Counted from the first letter of the stretch, positions 49,380 through 60,416 are shown. The stretch is DNA of 64,000 bases from Cyprinodon diabolis (GCA_030533445.1 CM060064.1:8142879-8206878); one strand, 5' to 3'. Program-made: numbers and translations. The notes: generated by a model not told the origin, from the sequence alone.

Positions 49380-49970
49380 GATCTCTATTGAATCCAGACT
49401 CATTACAGTTGCACCTTGACTAAGCCCCCAGTAATTAGCATTGGTAAGGCATTGTATGAGAGGCAGCAACACCCTCATCAACACACATTTACAACACCGC
49501 TCTAAATATGCTGCTCATTAATAGCTTGCCTCCCAATCAATAATTAACACCTACAATGGAGGCCCGGCTCACCGGGGCCAGGCCTGTTACTCCAGGCAAA
49601 CCGCAGGGCCACGGTCTTCCTCCTGCTTCTGTCCAGCGTAGGTAATTACAGCTTTTAAAGACACCTGCTACTCAATAGCTTCGACCGGGACTGTTAATTT
49701 GGCCCCCCGATTGCAGACATTTATGTCTGAGTGTCACTATTAATTTGCGTTAATTTGGAGAGTGTGAGGGAGCCGGGGCCGGCCCCGGCTGAATGTTCTC
49801 GTCGCTCACCTGCGCCGGGGCTCGAGTTGTAATTGGAGTCTAATGGTCTGATTGATCAGTGAGTGAAGTGAGGGATGAGACGGCACACTGGCAGCTCCAT
49901 CAGTCAGTCGGAGAGGAGCGGGTGGAGGAGGAGGAGGAGCAGAGCAGGGAAAGCAGCTAACTATAGCAGG
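49380..49970. promoter_or_regulatory. Candidate conserved non-coding element, GC-rich with homeodomain cores
   Basis: Among the most enhancer-like blocks: AATCAATAATTAACACC, GTAGGTAATTACAGC, TTAATTTGCGTTAATTTGG and AGTTGTAATTGGAGTC within a GC-rich context that includes GGGGCCGGCCCCGG. It is unique and non-coding. It ends at a (GGA)n stretch at 49925-49940. Confidence 0.45.
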
Positions 49971-51079
49971 AATAAGTAATAAGGGGGAAAACCCTTTTTT
50001 CTACTTGCTTTCATCAGCAACTCTCATCTTCTAAAACCATTTAAACCTGAATTAATGATGTCATTTTCCTTTAATATTTTTGCTTATTCTTGTGATTTAG
50101 GTGAAACTACATATAAACTAAGTTAAACCAGTGAATTAATTTCCCATTAGGGCACCCAGACCTTTGACTATCGATCAATGCTGCTTGATTAAAAGTAGTT
50201 TTATAGAGATGCAAAAAGAAATGTACTGCTCATTTGAATGGGTTTTATATTTGATTGACCCCAATCACTGATTAGCAGGGTAGAAAAAAATAAATAAATG
50301 TTTTGAACAATATAATGAAGGGTGGAAGTTGTGACTGTGTAAAAAACGATGCATCCAGAAAGATAACTCTTCTTTTAGGTATCTGGGTTTTATTCTAGTC
50401 TAGGGTCAGCTAGCATCTCTGCAGGGTATGTAAGCAGGAACACACTGCTACTTGCCCTTATTTTATTTCCTCTATGCTTTTAAATATTTAAGTAATCTTG
50501 TTATGATGTGAGGGATAGAAACCCAAGTCAACTTGGTTGTTTATGCCACAAACTTGGCCAATGAGAAAGATTCTGACTACTTTAAAGAGTAACTTTACAA
50601 GTATTTACATTTATTTATATAAACAAAGATCATATCTGACAGAAAGACTAAAGGATTTTATCTATAAAGAACTCAAAGGTCATTTATAAATAAAATATAT
50701 AAATACATAATTAAGGAAACCAGAACCTATTTCATTTAAAATTAAGGTTACAAACTACGGAGAAAAATGTATTAAAAGGTGAACTTACTGGTTTGGCTGC
50801 AGAAACATTTTCAGGCATATAAATAGAGGAATAAGATTATTAAGATATAATCAGTGAAGTAAATGCACTTTTATTTTGATTTATAAGTCTATTCCAGAAA
50901 CAGAAGAGTTTAACATTCATAAATTTTTATTCATGCAAAGCAAGACAGCTTTAACTCTGGGAGGTTTTTCAAAGAAAGAGTATTGATATATATATCACTT
51001 ATATACAGAGTATGTATATACAGTAAGTAATTTTTTTCTTAAAAGACGTGTATTTTGCCTTGATTTGAGCTGATAAGAC
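49971..51079. other. Intronic sequence, no gene seen
   Basis: AT-rich, with short TA runs near 50985-51020. Confidence 0.5.
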
Positions 51080-51475
51080 AACAGCTCCCTCTGACATGGG
51101 AGCCGGCTCGGAGCTCGTCTGCCTGGCTGTGTGTTTCCTGGACGGGTCGCCTTTTACAGTTGCTTTTTGTGTCTCTGCTTCTGTCTCCTTGAACCTTAGA
51201 CGGCCTTGGCAGATGGCCGCTCACACTGAGCCTGGTTCTGCTGGAGGTTTCTTCCTGTTAAAAGGGAGTCTTTCCTCTCCACTTTCGCTACAAGCATGCT
51301 TAGTGTGAGGGATTGCCTTCAAATCAATCGTCGATGCAATATAATGGTTTTTCTTAGATAGAAAACTTTGAATTAATTTGACTGGATGATCTGGTTGAAC
51401 TATAAAGGGCCTTGAGATGACGTGTGTTGTGAATTGGCGCCATAGTAATAAACTGAATTGAACTGAACGGAACTA
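51080..51475 (+). mobile_element. L2-tailed repeat, near-complete copy
   Basis: Starts near AGCTCCCTCTGACATGGGAG, passes CCGCTCACACTGAGCCTGGT, TGCTGGAGGTTTCTTCCTGT and GACTGGATGATCTGGTTGAA, and ends CCTTGAGATGACGTGTG, GAATTGGCGCC, AATAAACTGAATTGAACTGA. It defines the family order used for the other copies. Confidence 0.85.
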
Positions 51476-51534
51476 GAAAACTTGTGGATAAAATGGTTGA
51501 AATGGTATGTTTAGAAAATAAATTAGGAAACTCC

Positions 51535-51667
51535 ATTACATTTTTCAAGTGCAAAGAAGCTAACTGTCTTATTTTAAGTGCAAAAATATTAATTTGGAGG
51601 TAGATTATCTTATTCATATGATCCAATTAAGAGCATCTTCTCCTATTCTAAGAAATCTTTACTTGTT
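51535..51667. repeat. Possible ninth, very worn CACTG element
   Basis: TTTTTCAAGTGCA, CTTATTTTAAGTGCAAAAAT and GATCCAATTAAGAGC echo the family's internal blocks in order, but no terminus is visible. Confidence 0.35.
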
Positions 51668-52639
51668 AGATCCGTGTTTGAACTGTACAAAATTATTTGC
51701 TAAGGCGGTTTAAGTTTCAAATTTATACAGGAATCAGACTATGGCAGTTTTGTTGTTTTTACACGCCTTCAAAAGAAATAAAATATCCACATCTGCAGGT
51801 CAGAGCTCTCAAAACATGGTGATCTGGAATTATTGCAGCTTTACTTTGCTTTCTTTCCTCCACATAAACATAAAGAGGTTTAAGTGAGCATGTAGTCTTC
51901 AAGTTACACAAGAATGACGAAGAGCCGTGCAAAAGAAGCCAGGCACGAGCTGACAGTGCAATGTGTTTGTGTTAACAGGTCTGCAGCAGCCATAACTACA
52001 ACTTCACTCCCTCATGCCAAGCGGAGCCCCTGGGGTCCACAAACCTGCCACGGCAACCCATCAGCTGTGAAATCTGCTTTCCTCTTTGATAAACGGTCGA
52101 GATGTGACCCTATCTCTGTCCTGCAGATGCCCAGATTTCCTGTCATGCTCTTTCCCTTCTGTTTTTTTTCCTCCTGCCATTTCTCTCTATCTCTTTTCAC
52201 TTGCTCTCTTTTTTTCAAGCTTCACACCTCTCTTTCAAGACCTGCCTGGACAAATGCATGAAACGCTCCACTCGCCGCTCTTTCTCAGCATCATCCATCA
52301 CCGATGCCCGTCTTCCACCTGCAGGCCATGGCGGACGCCAGCTCCCCCATTTCTTACCCTCCTGGGGATCTGGCTCCCCAGGCGCCGACCTAACCCAGCA
52401 CATTCTCCTCCTGAATGCATCCGCCCACGCCAAAAAATGCCTCTCCTGTCCAGTTTATTGCAAACGCTGCTTAAATTCACAGTGATTTCATCATTTACTG
52501 TAAGCCCCTTTAAGGAGTCCTCTCACTTTAGCCTGTGTCTGGGCTTCAAGCCAGAGATCGTGAAACAGACCCGTGCACCTAATGTGGCGGCTTGCCGAAA
52601 ATAGCTTGACCTCTAAAAATGTCCCGCTTTAAACGATGT
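51668..52639. other. Intronic sequence; long chance frame in pyrimidine-rich DNA
   Basis: The 172-codon plus frame at 52086-52604 is the longest in the window but does not begin with ATG, is Ser/Pro/Phe-rich from pyrimidine bias, overlaps other frames and has no domain. Not called as a gene. Confidence 0.55.
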
Positions 52640-53060
52640 GTCTGGATGGAGGGATAAAATATGTTTGATTTTCCCAGAGGCCATATCAATATCTCACCAG
52701 CGGGTCATGTGTTTTGAGCAGGGGAGAGGTGTCACTCCTGCCATATACCTGACTGCCTATGGATAATTCATTCACCTTTATGGTTTCAAAAAAATCCAAG
52801 CGAGTAAAAGGAGATTTAATAGTGTGCGGAGGTCACACTTCATAAGAATGACTGAGTGTGCCTCCTTGGTGAGGTAAAGGCCCGTGAAGCAATGAGCCTT
52901 TATTTCTAGCTCAAACGCTTTCTGCCACCTCCTGACCCTGCTCTGCAGCGGCGGCCGCCCTCACATGCATCAAACCCAGCCAGGCTTTCTCCGTCATCTC
53001 TCCCCACCTCCTCCCTCTCCTAGCGGTCACGTTCGTTAGCTCAACTTTTCCCTTCTTCAG
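52640..53060. promoter_or_regulatory. Candidate conserved non-coding element
   Basis: Unique block including GAGGCCATATCAATATCTCA, CTATGGATAATTCATTC and a GC-rich GCGGCGGCCGCCCTC segment near 52948. Texture-based only. Confidence 0.3.
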
Positions 53061-53974
53061 GTGAGCCATCCAGATCGCTTCCTGTCTAGATGTGTCAGTG
53101 TCTAAAAATCATCACCTCCCACTGAAATAACTAAGATAATGGATGCTGCAATACATTAAAAATGTTTCCAGTATATGAGTGTTTAACAAGGAAACTTGAT
53201 AAGCCAAACTATTCTACTCTCATTTTACTAAAAAACAAAAAAAACAAAAAAGAATTATGAAGTTTCAGACACATCCAAAGCCCAGAAACAACGAAAAAAG
53301 TTGCTCTGAACCTTAAAAGGAAGGTGGCTCATACAAAAGATTCCAACTGGGGTTGACCTAGCCTTTAATAAGAGATGGTGAGAAGCTGCTAACAGCCTCT
53401 ACCCCATTTGGGAGATGAAACTCATGAGTGGAGGAGGGCAAGCATTGAAAAGAGCCCCCATGAGAAAAGACAAGCAGGAGATCCTTAAAGGCAGAGTATC
53501 TTCCTCTGCTTTTAATTGCAAGGGAGGTTAGGCATATTCTGTAACCCCTCCGCAGCCCATTACAGGTGATGACCAGCACCTGCTCACTCTATTAAAAAAA
53601 AAAAGGAAAAATAAAAGTTGGGGAGGATGTGGGAAGAAATGATGAATTCTCCAAGGGGCAGTTAGTTTAAGACATGCAGTTCTCGCCAAGAGCAACAACC
53701 AGTCTATGCGTGGCGTTCAGCAGGTGGTGAGATGAAGTTGTTTGTGTCTTATGAGGAGATACTGAATAAAAGAAACAGACGTATTTGAAAAAAGACTGAT
53801 TTAATGAGTTTATAGATCTCTGGGACAAACTTTGGGAAATGTAGCGCTTAGGGTCTTGAACCTTTCCGAGCTGTGCTTTATTATAACAAACTATGTGTTT
53901 TATTCTGGTTTTATAGGAAAAACAACATAAAGTAATTACATTTTTTTGGTTTGAAAGAAAAGTTGAAATTCCTA
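53061..53974. other. Intronic sequence, no gene seen
   Basis: Poly-A patches at 53228-53250 and 53593-53605; otherwise unique. Confidence 0.5.
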
Positions 53975-54580
53975 ATAAAATAAAGATTTAAAATCGGGGG
54001 ATGCATTTGTATTCAGCCTTATTTTACTAGCCTGGTCAGGCGGACTGACTTACAAGGGGAAAAAGTCAGTTTGCTCTAAAACAAACAGACTGGACCAATC
54101 ACAGGTCAGGAGGCGGACCCATAATGCAACACCGCTTTTCTTTAAACATAACAATCGAGAATACAGCTGCAATGGAGAGACTTTTCCGTATGTCATTTAT
54201 TTTGTCAAGAAAAAGCTGTTTATATACTAAAACATTTTAACAGCTGGCTGCTTTAAAAGCTTTTCTTTTCTAAAAACAAAAAAAAAATTGTTTTTGTCAT
54301 ATCTATAGTTATCTGATTGGTTACAATCTGTTTTCTTTTGTCTCTGTTAGTCCCGCCTTTGAAATCAGGTAAGTCAGTCTGACCAGCTCGTTAACTCTTG
54401 TAACCGTTAATTAAATCCAACCAAAGTAACAGCAGGACCCAAGATGTTTGTTATTTAATTTTAGTATATAAATGGGCACATTGGTGAACAAAAAAAGCAA
54501 AAAAAGACAACACATACTGTATGTAAGGAAACAAAATATCAAAAAGCATTAAGGGGTGTAAATACTTTTGTATGGAGCTT
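53975..54580. mobile_element. Tc1-like element end interrupted by a MITE
   Basis: GGGGGATGCATTTGTATTCAG at the left (54000 region) and AAGGGGTGTAAATACTTTTG at 54551-54570 are the kind of words found near the two sides of fish Tc1-like termini. Between them sits the inverted-repeat element at 54028-54391. Confidence 0.5.
54028..54391. mobile_element. Inverted-repeat element (about 360 bp)
   Basis: Left end CTGGTCAGGCGGACTGACTT and right end GTAAGTCAGTCTGACCAGC are inverted copies over about 22 bp with one 2-base gap. Second-order inverted words (GACCAATCACAG, CTGATTGGTTAC) lie inside. No ORF. Confidence 0.72.
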
Positions 54581-54801
54581 TAGCAGTGGTGGAGCGAGAA
54601 CATTTTCATAGAGGTAGGGTGAATCTACAATAATCAGCATCTGTATTTTACAAATAAATCTCTGAAGACTGACCAGCTTTTCATAAATCTAAACACATTT
54701 ATACTGCTATGTCAACTAAATGAATCATATATAGTTGTATTTTAGCATATTAAATGGACTGAGCAGTTGTTTTTTTATCAATACTTAAATACGCTTCTAT
54801 C

Positions 54802-55245
54802 AGGGGTTCTCAAAGTGAGGGCTGGGATCCCCTGGGGGACCACGTGACACCAGGTAGGGGGTCATGAGATCGTCTTAACGCTTCATTAACGCATCATGCA
54901 TCATTAGATACCTGAATGTGAATGTACCGTGAAAAAAATACATCAGACATTCATTCATTTACTGTAAAAAGCTAGATAGTAGATAATTAGCTAAATAAAT
55001 CTTAAATAAAAGAATCTATACAAAATTGTAAATATCAATTAATTAAACCTTTGTAATATTACGATAAATAAAAAAATGAATTGTCATTAAAAAAATACAA
55101 TTCTTAAAATAGAATAATACAAATAATAATTTTTACATGTATAAATAAATATAGAGTAAGGTAATTGAGTGAATATGTATTTTAGGGGCCTGCAAGTCTT
55201 TTGCACTATTATTTTTGGGGTATTAAGCTAAAATGTTTGGGAAGC
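54802..55245. mobile_element. hAT-like element, worn (about 445 bp)
   Basis: Left end CAGGGGTTCTCAAAGTGAGG; right end GGTATTAAGCTAAAATG then TTTGGGAAGC, matching the remembered pattern of hAT elements that begin CAGGGGTTCTCAAA and end TTTGGGAACCCCTG. The last bases are mutated and the target duplication is unclear. AT-rich, non-coding interior. Confidence 0.65.
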
Positions 55246-56959
55246 TTTCTCTTTTCCACCACGATACGAAGGAGGTTGTGATGTTAATCCACATGGGAAG
55301 AAGAAATCTATTTAGCGGCCAAAGGATTGGCTAGTGATTGGCTAGTTGGTGGTCATGGCCACCCCTGGCCACCCCCTACACTTTAGTTGAAGAGTATCCT
55401 TTCTGAAGGCAACTTGACGAGTTGCTCCTTCAAATCACTTTTCCACTGAAGGATCACTGGCTTTGCTCCGAGAGAAGCCGTATTTCATGGCTATAATACG
55501 GCCGGAGTTATTTAAAGCCACTGATGACTTCAAAACCCACGAGGGAAGCTTAGAAAACAGTCAAAACTCTGAAAATGATTTAATAAAGTTCTGCATTCAA
55601 GGAATCCTGAAAAAAAATATGAAAGGAGCGGCCTCTGAGTCTGAAAACCCTCGTGGACGCTTTTGTCCTTATGTGTTTTAACAGGATGAATAAGAGGCTG
55701 CTGATGACTTTAATAAGAGTCTCTTAATTAATCCAAATGTAGAATGAAGGATCAAACCCCATGAAGGACTTGTCACTCCAGTAGAGCAGCAGGTCAGCGC
55801 CAGCCTCTGCTGGGATCTTTCAAACTACAGATATAAAGCTGCTGTGTGCAGGGTAGTGTTTGGAAATAATGAGTAGTGACTTCTTTCAGTTGAAGCGTAG
55901 CTCAAGCTCTAAATCTGCCAATTAAAATGTTTTCACATGAAATATGCAGATCCAGCGGTTAAAAACCCATTTAAATCCTTATGTTTCATCCCATAGGACT
56001 CACCTCAGTGTGTTAGGATGTCGTAGAACAGGAAAAATTTACTGTTTAAATGTTGAAGAACGTAATCATGTAACTGATGGAGCTTTAGGAAGCTTCTCTG
56101 AGAAGCAGACACATAACTATAGTGGGATGTATAAGGGCTAGAAATGCCCCAGCCTGGTGCTAAATAATAGATATTGGTTTATATAGATTCTATCTAATGT
56201 TGTATTATAGAAAGTGATATTTAAAGTGTTTTGGAAGTTTAAAGTTCAGTAATAAAGTCAGAGAGATGCTAATTTTCCCACATGGAGCTAATATTGTTTT
56301 CCCTAATGAGGCATTTAGCAGGTTTATTATGGTGCTTCAGCACAGGTAGTTAACTTGGTTGAGAGTTTCCCCATTAACTCCAAACATGTTGTGTTAATTT
56401 GTTCCATTATTGTTGCAAGTGAAGAAGAGGTTTAGTAAATGGAATAAAAAAATGCTATGCTGATGTAACTTTGAAAAACTTTGAAATCAGAAAAGGTTTT
56501 TAGAGTAATGTTGCTGTTTTCTGAGATTTTATGTTTTCAACTTTTTTTATTTGAACATTTTATTTTATGAAAGAATTTTTTTCAATCTTTTTACAGATTT
56601 TATATTTTCAAATTTAAATTGTTTTGCCCTTGACTTGCACATTGACCATTGGAAATGTTAACATCAGTGCAGACCAAAGAAACTTTAGAGAAAGAAGTGA
56701 AGAAACTGTGAAAAGGTAAGGTATTCATCAAACTCAGCCTGATGAAAAACAGAAATGTGGAAAAAATAAAATAAGAAATTACAAAAGTAAAATTAATAAT
56801 AAAAAAATTCATCACAGAAAAAAACAAAGTTATTCTCAAAACCTTTTTTATATATATTTATTTGTTTCTTTTCTGGATTGCATTTTTTCCTAAATTTTAT
56901 TTCCACAGCATGTTCTTTGCTTGCATCAATAATGAAATAAATTTCACTCAATACAAAGA
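55246..56959. other. Intronic sequence, no gene seen
   Basis: A GC-richer patch near 55330-55375 (GGCCACCCC repeats) may be another transposon end. 56520-56940 is strongly AT-rich. Confidence 0.45.
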
Positions 56960-57185
56960 AGAGTGGCAGCCTAGTGGTTAAGGTATAGAGCTTGGAAACC
57001 TGAGACTCTGAGTTTGAGCCCCACCCACACAGACTGCCACTCTAGGTCCCTGAGCAAGACCATTTACCCTACGCTGCTCCCCTGGCGCCCCAAGATAGCA
57101 GCCCACTGCTCCCCAAGGGGATGGGTTAAATGCAGAGGTAAGTTCCTCAAATGTGACAACAATACACTTCAATTCAATTATTAAA
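56960..57185 (+). mobile_element. tRNA-headed SINE, complete copy
   Basis: Head AGTGGCAGCCTAGTGGTTAA, worn B box GAGTTTGAGCCCC, body AGACTGCCACTCTAGG and CAGCCCACTGC, then AAGGGGATGGGTTAAATGC and a degenerate tail. It has the same block order as 39180-39392 (inverted). Confidence 0.82.
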
Positions 57186-57304
57186 CCAATGAGATGAGTA
57201 ACTAATTTGTTTCCAAATATGAACTGAAACACCTGGAGGCAGCCTTTAAGAAAACCTTCATATTGCTGATGAAGATTCTCAGTCATCCAAGTAATAGTCT
57301 TTCC

Positions 57305-57363
<59 letters not shown>

Positions 57364-57464
57364 ACTGGACTTGGTTTCCAAGATTTGAGAAAGCTTCCTG
57401 GAGAGGTGGCGAAACGTCTTGGAAACCAAGTCCAGTGGAATTTTTTTTTTTTTTGAACTTTTAC
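57305..57464. repeat. Long hairpin with A48 and T14 tracts
   Basis: Outer arms GTAAAAGT (57305-57312) and ACTTTTAC (57457-57464), then 48 A residues (57313-57360) facing a T run (57441-57454), then perfect 23-bp arms at 57361-57383 and 57417-57439. The loop is 33 bases (57384-57416) and contains GAGAGGTGGCGAAACG. The homopolymer tracts are unequal, so the fold would bulge. The 72-codon minus frame with a long Phe run is an artefact. Confidence 0.93.
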
Positions 57465-58169
57465 AGAAAAACCTCCATATTATTGCTGTTGATCTTTGCA
57501 TCCCGGGTAGTTTGCCAAAAATGCTAGGCTAGCCTTAGCCTTTTTTCTCTTTGTTTTTATAAGACCTGTTGATAATATGTCTCATCACACCTTTAAATGC
57601 ATAATAAGTAATTTGAGGGAAAACATATCCACAGCATGCTTCTCCTACGCTTACTAATTATATTAAGTTACTTTGAATGTCACAAATTGTAGTTTTTAAT
57701 GTTTCAGACATCGGAATGTATTGTGTTGTTTCATAACACAAAGCATTCTTTCCATCATTAAGCCCATAATTTGAAATGGTGAACTGTTTGCTACACTCAG
57801 ACTTGTTATTACCAAAATAATAGTCATTGGTCACTTATTTTATAAACCATAAAAAAATAATTTTTGGATTTTTTTGCATTGGTTGCACAAAATCGAGGCC
57901 ACACATGTTGCTGGGGTTGTAGCTGACATGCTGTAAATTCAGTGGCAGTACACCACCAACATTTGTCTGTGGTTTTCTTAAATTTGTTTTTAGGGAAGCC
58001 TGATGAAATGACTAGGAGTTGTTTTTTTAAACAGGATGTGCAAAGTCAGTTTTATGGTTACTAATGGTAATTAATCATTATTAATGTCAACGTTTTGGTG
58101 CCTCAACTACATACAGGCTAAAGAAAACTAAAGAACACTGCTGCACTCATCATCTGGTGAAAAATTTGT
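57465..58169. other. Intronic sequence, no gene seen
   Basis: AT-rich; nothing recognised. Confidence 0.5.
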
Positions 58170-58475
58170 TGCCTTTTGTATCTCTGCTTCTGTCTCCTTG
58201 AACCCCAGTCGGCCTTAGAAGATGGCCGCTCACACTGAGCCTGGTTCTGCTGGAGGTTTCATCCTGTTTAAAGGGGTTTTTTTCTCTCCACTGTCACTAC
58301 AAGCATGCTTAGTTTGAGGAATTACATTGAGTCGATGCCACCAACTGGTTTTACTTAGATAGAAAACTTTGAATCAATTTGACTGGATGATCTGGTTGAA
58401 TTGTAAAGTGCCTTGAGATGACATGTGTTTTGAATTGGCGCTATAGAAATAAATTTAATTTATTAATTTAAAGAA
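58170..58475 (+). mobile_element. L2-tailed repeat, copy close to the zfpm2 exon
   Basis: TGCTGGAGGTTTCATCCTGT, GACTGGATGATCTGGTTGAA, CCTTGAGATGACATGTG and GAATTGGCGCTATAGAAATA in the family order. It ends about 280 bp from the donor of the exon at 58759. Confidence 0.82.
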
Positions 58476-58758
58476 ATCCAGTTTTTTCGACTTCATTTAA
58501 TAGTTTCTAAGCTAAGCTACAGTAGAGTTCAATTCATGGGTGTCTCATTACTTATTGATGACACTTCTGAGCAAGTCAACTCCTGCTTGCTTACCTGAAG
58601 CAGTTTCTCATCTAAATAACTTCTAAAATCACACTTTTTTATTGCACTGTGGCTCCAAAGCCCCTTCTTTAATTATTCTCTGTTTGCTCTGTCCTAAAGG
58701 TGTTTTTTCATTCCCGTTTTAATTCTCTTTCTCTTGCCCACATGGCTACAGGACATAC

Positions 58759-58883
58759 CAGTGCAGCGGTGTCAGTGCTTATCTCGATCTTTCCTTCAAA
58801 CGGTCCCCATGTTGTCCCCACAGGAAGCTGCTGCCGGCTGTGGATCCGACGCTCGCCGTCTTTGAGGAACGCGTCCAGCTCTC
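58759..58883 (-). CDS. zfpm2: zfpm2 (FOG2) internal exon, first half of PR-like domain
   Basis: Coding exon of a Friend-of-GATA cofactor. FOG2 is a nuclear multi-zinc-finger protein that binds the N-terminal finger of GATA4/5/6 and modulates transcription in heart, gonad, diaphragm and neurons (family knowledge). On the minus strand a pyrimidine-rich acceptor ending in CTTTCAG precedes the exon, and a GTATGT donor follows it. The exon is 125 bp: two bases completing a Gly codon, then 41 codons. The translation includes ELDAFLKDGERRIHS and RQQLPVGTTWGPFEG; the second is the signature of a PR/SET-like domain and nearly identical to vertebrate FOG2 as I remember it. It ends on a codon boundary, which fits the exon at 27683-27794. 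ZFPM1 is more divergent in this segment, so zfpm2 (a or b copy) is preferred. No preceding exon was found in the remaining 5 kb. Confidence 0.93.
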
Positions 58884-59039
58884 CTGAAAGGTTTAAAAAT
58901 AGCCGGTCAGAATTCAGGTTCAAATCACAATCATGTTTATTCCTGATATTTCAAACTGACACATGGACCTTTCTTTCTGCATCACATCCCTATAAAAAAC
59001 CCCATAAAGGTTAAAGCCAGTCATTCTCAGCATGGATTA

Positions 59040-59420
59040 GCAAATCAAGCGAGCATCCATCTGATGGTGTTCCTCAGACGCAGGGAGCCCTAACCTTACT
59101 TGAAAGGTGTCTTGTGTGGAGATAATCTCTGTGAGACAGTGCAGGCTCACTGGCTGCTGAGGGGGAGCTAAGCAGGCCTATTTCTGTTGTTCCAGGAAAG
59201 GAAGAGCCCTTGTTAGTGCTCTGCAGAGCTCCAGTTAATTAACAGTGGAACCGGATAGCACTGTTAGTACTACCGGCGCTCACCTCCCTGACGCCCCCGG
59301 CTATCTTATCTCTTAGATTTAGTGTATATTTCTAGGAGGGTGATTAATCAAATAGTTATGATAAACCTTGTGGAGGGCTGTGACAAGCTTTGCAGAGGAG
59401 GATGTTTCTGGGATGTCTGT
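59040..59420. promoter_or_regulatory. Candidate intronic regulatory block with tandem GATA motif
   Basis: Unique sequence upstream of the first zfpm2 exon. It contains AGATAAGATAG (minus strand, about 59301-59312), a tandem GATA-factor motif, plus CCAGTTAATTAACAG and GGTGATTAATCAAATAG. A block this close to the exon and rich in motifs could be a FOG2 enhancer; conservation is untested. Confidence 0.4.
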
Positions 59421-60414
59421 CTTTGTGCGTGCGTTGCTGAGAGAAAGCATGCAGCATGTTGCAGTTCAAGCTGGTTGCTCTGACAACATCATAAACCCAG
59501 GAAATGTAGTTGCTCTTTTAAAATTGCTTGAGTCATGTTAGAAGTCCAAGGGTTCCAGGACTGGTTTTTATTTAGTGCAACCTCTTTTTTTTTTTTTTTT
59601 TAACATCTTGTATACCGGTAGATTATCCTTGTATCCTTGTAACCAGGATAAACATGTCATACTATTGCCAACAACAAAAAACATCGACATATCCGCTGGT
59701 TTTATGCTGTTAACCCTTTATAGGGCACTCAGTGAAATACTTTGAAAATCTAAATTTCAAGCCAATAGTGTTATTTGAATCCAGGACAAGACCTTATTAT
59801 CTTTGTAACGCCAACTTGCCATATATATTAAGAAAAATAACAAAAGTGCTACTATAAGAAATTCATGAAAAACACCCTGAGAGTGAAAGAAACACATGTA
59901 TATTGGTACAACATAACCTTAAAGGCATTAATGTTGATACTGCTACTTACATTTTTTAGTTTATAAACCTAAATATAATTGTTAACTAGGCTCATTAACT
60001 TTTTAACTTTACTTTTTAGCTTTTAAAATAGCTTTTTACCTTTTTTTCTTGACTTTTTTTTTTCAAATTAATTTACAGTAGGTAATATATCATTCAAGGG
60101 TTCATCTAATTGGATATAGATCTAGTGCTTCTAGACCTCACTGAGGGACAGAGGAGATTCTATTTGTAAGTGGTATGCAAGGCTCGAAAAAGGCTTAAGA
60201 CTAGGGCTAAAACATTTATTTGTGATTAATTGATTATTGAAATAACTTCTCTTTCAACTTATTTTGTAATCAAATCAAATCGCTACGTAAAGTAGTGGTA
60301 GACAGAAATAATAAGCTACTCACAGATATGAGATATAAAGTCTACTAATATAAATACATTTTTTTATACATACATAAATATTTTCCACATAAGATTAAAA
60401 TTAAATAGTTTCTT

Positions 60415-60416
<2 letters not shown>
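59421..60416. other. Intronic sequence; possible worn piggyBac end
   Basis: A T run at 59585-59602. TTAACCCTTTATAGGGCAC at 59711-59729 looks like one piggyBac-type terminus, but no partner with TTAA was found. Confidence 0.4.

Larger units (their letters stand above)
27795..58758 (-). other. zfpm2: zfpm2 intron, complete (30,964 bp)
   Basis: Bounded by the GTATGT donor just below 58759 and the CAG acceptor just above 27794, both on the minus strand. The phase is 0. It holds most of the repeats described below and several candidate regulatory blocks. Long introns are usual for ZFPM2 in vertebrates (human ZFPM2 spans hundreds of kilobases). Confidence 0.88.

Noticed and set aside
52086..52604. 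Longest open frame in the window (172 codons, plus strand)
   Set aside because: Does not start with ATG, lies in pyrimidine-rich DNA with several overlapping frames, and has no domain, homology or splice context I can recognise.
57283..57501. 72-codon minus frame with a long Phe run
   Set aside because: Artefact of the 48-base A tract and hairpin.
59711..60110. Second piggyBac-type element starting TTAACCCTTTATAGG
   Set aside because: No right terminus with TTAA could be found; the CAAGGGTTCA at about 60097 is not convincing.
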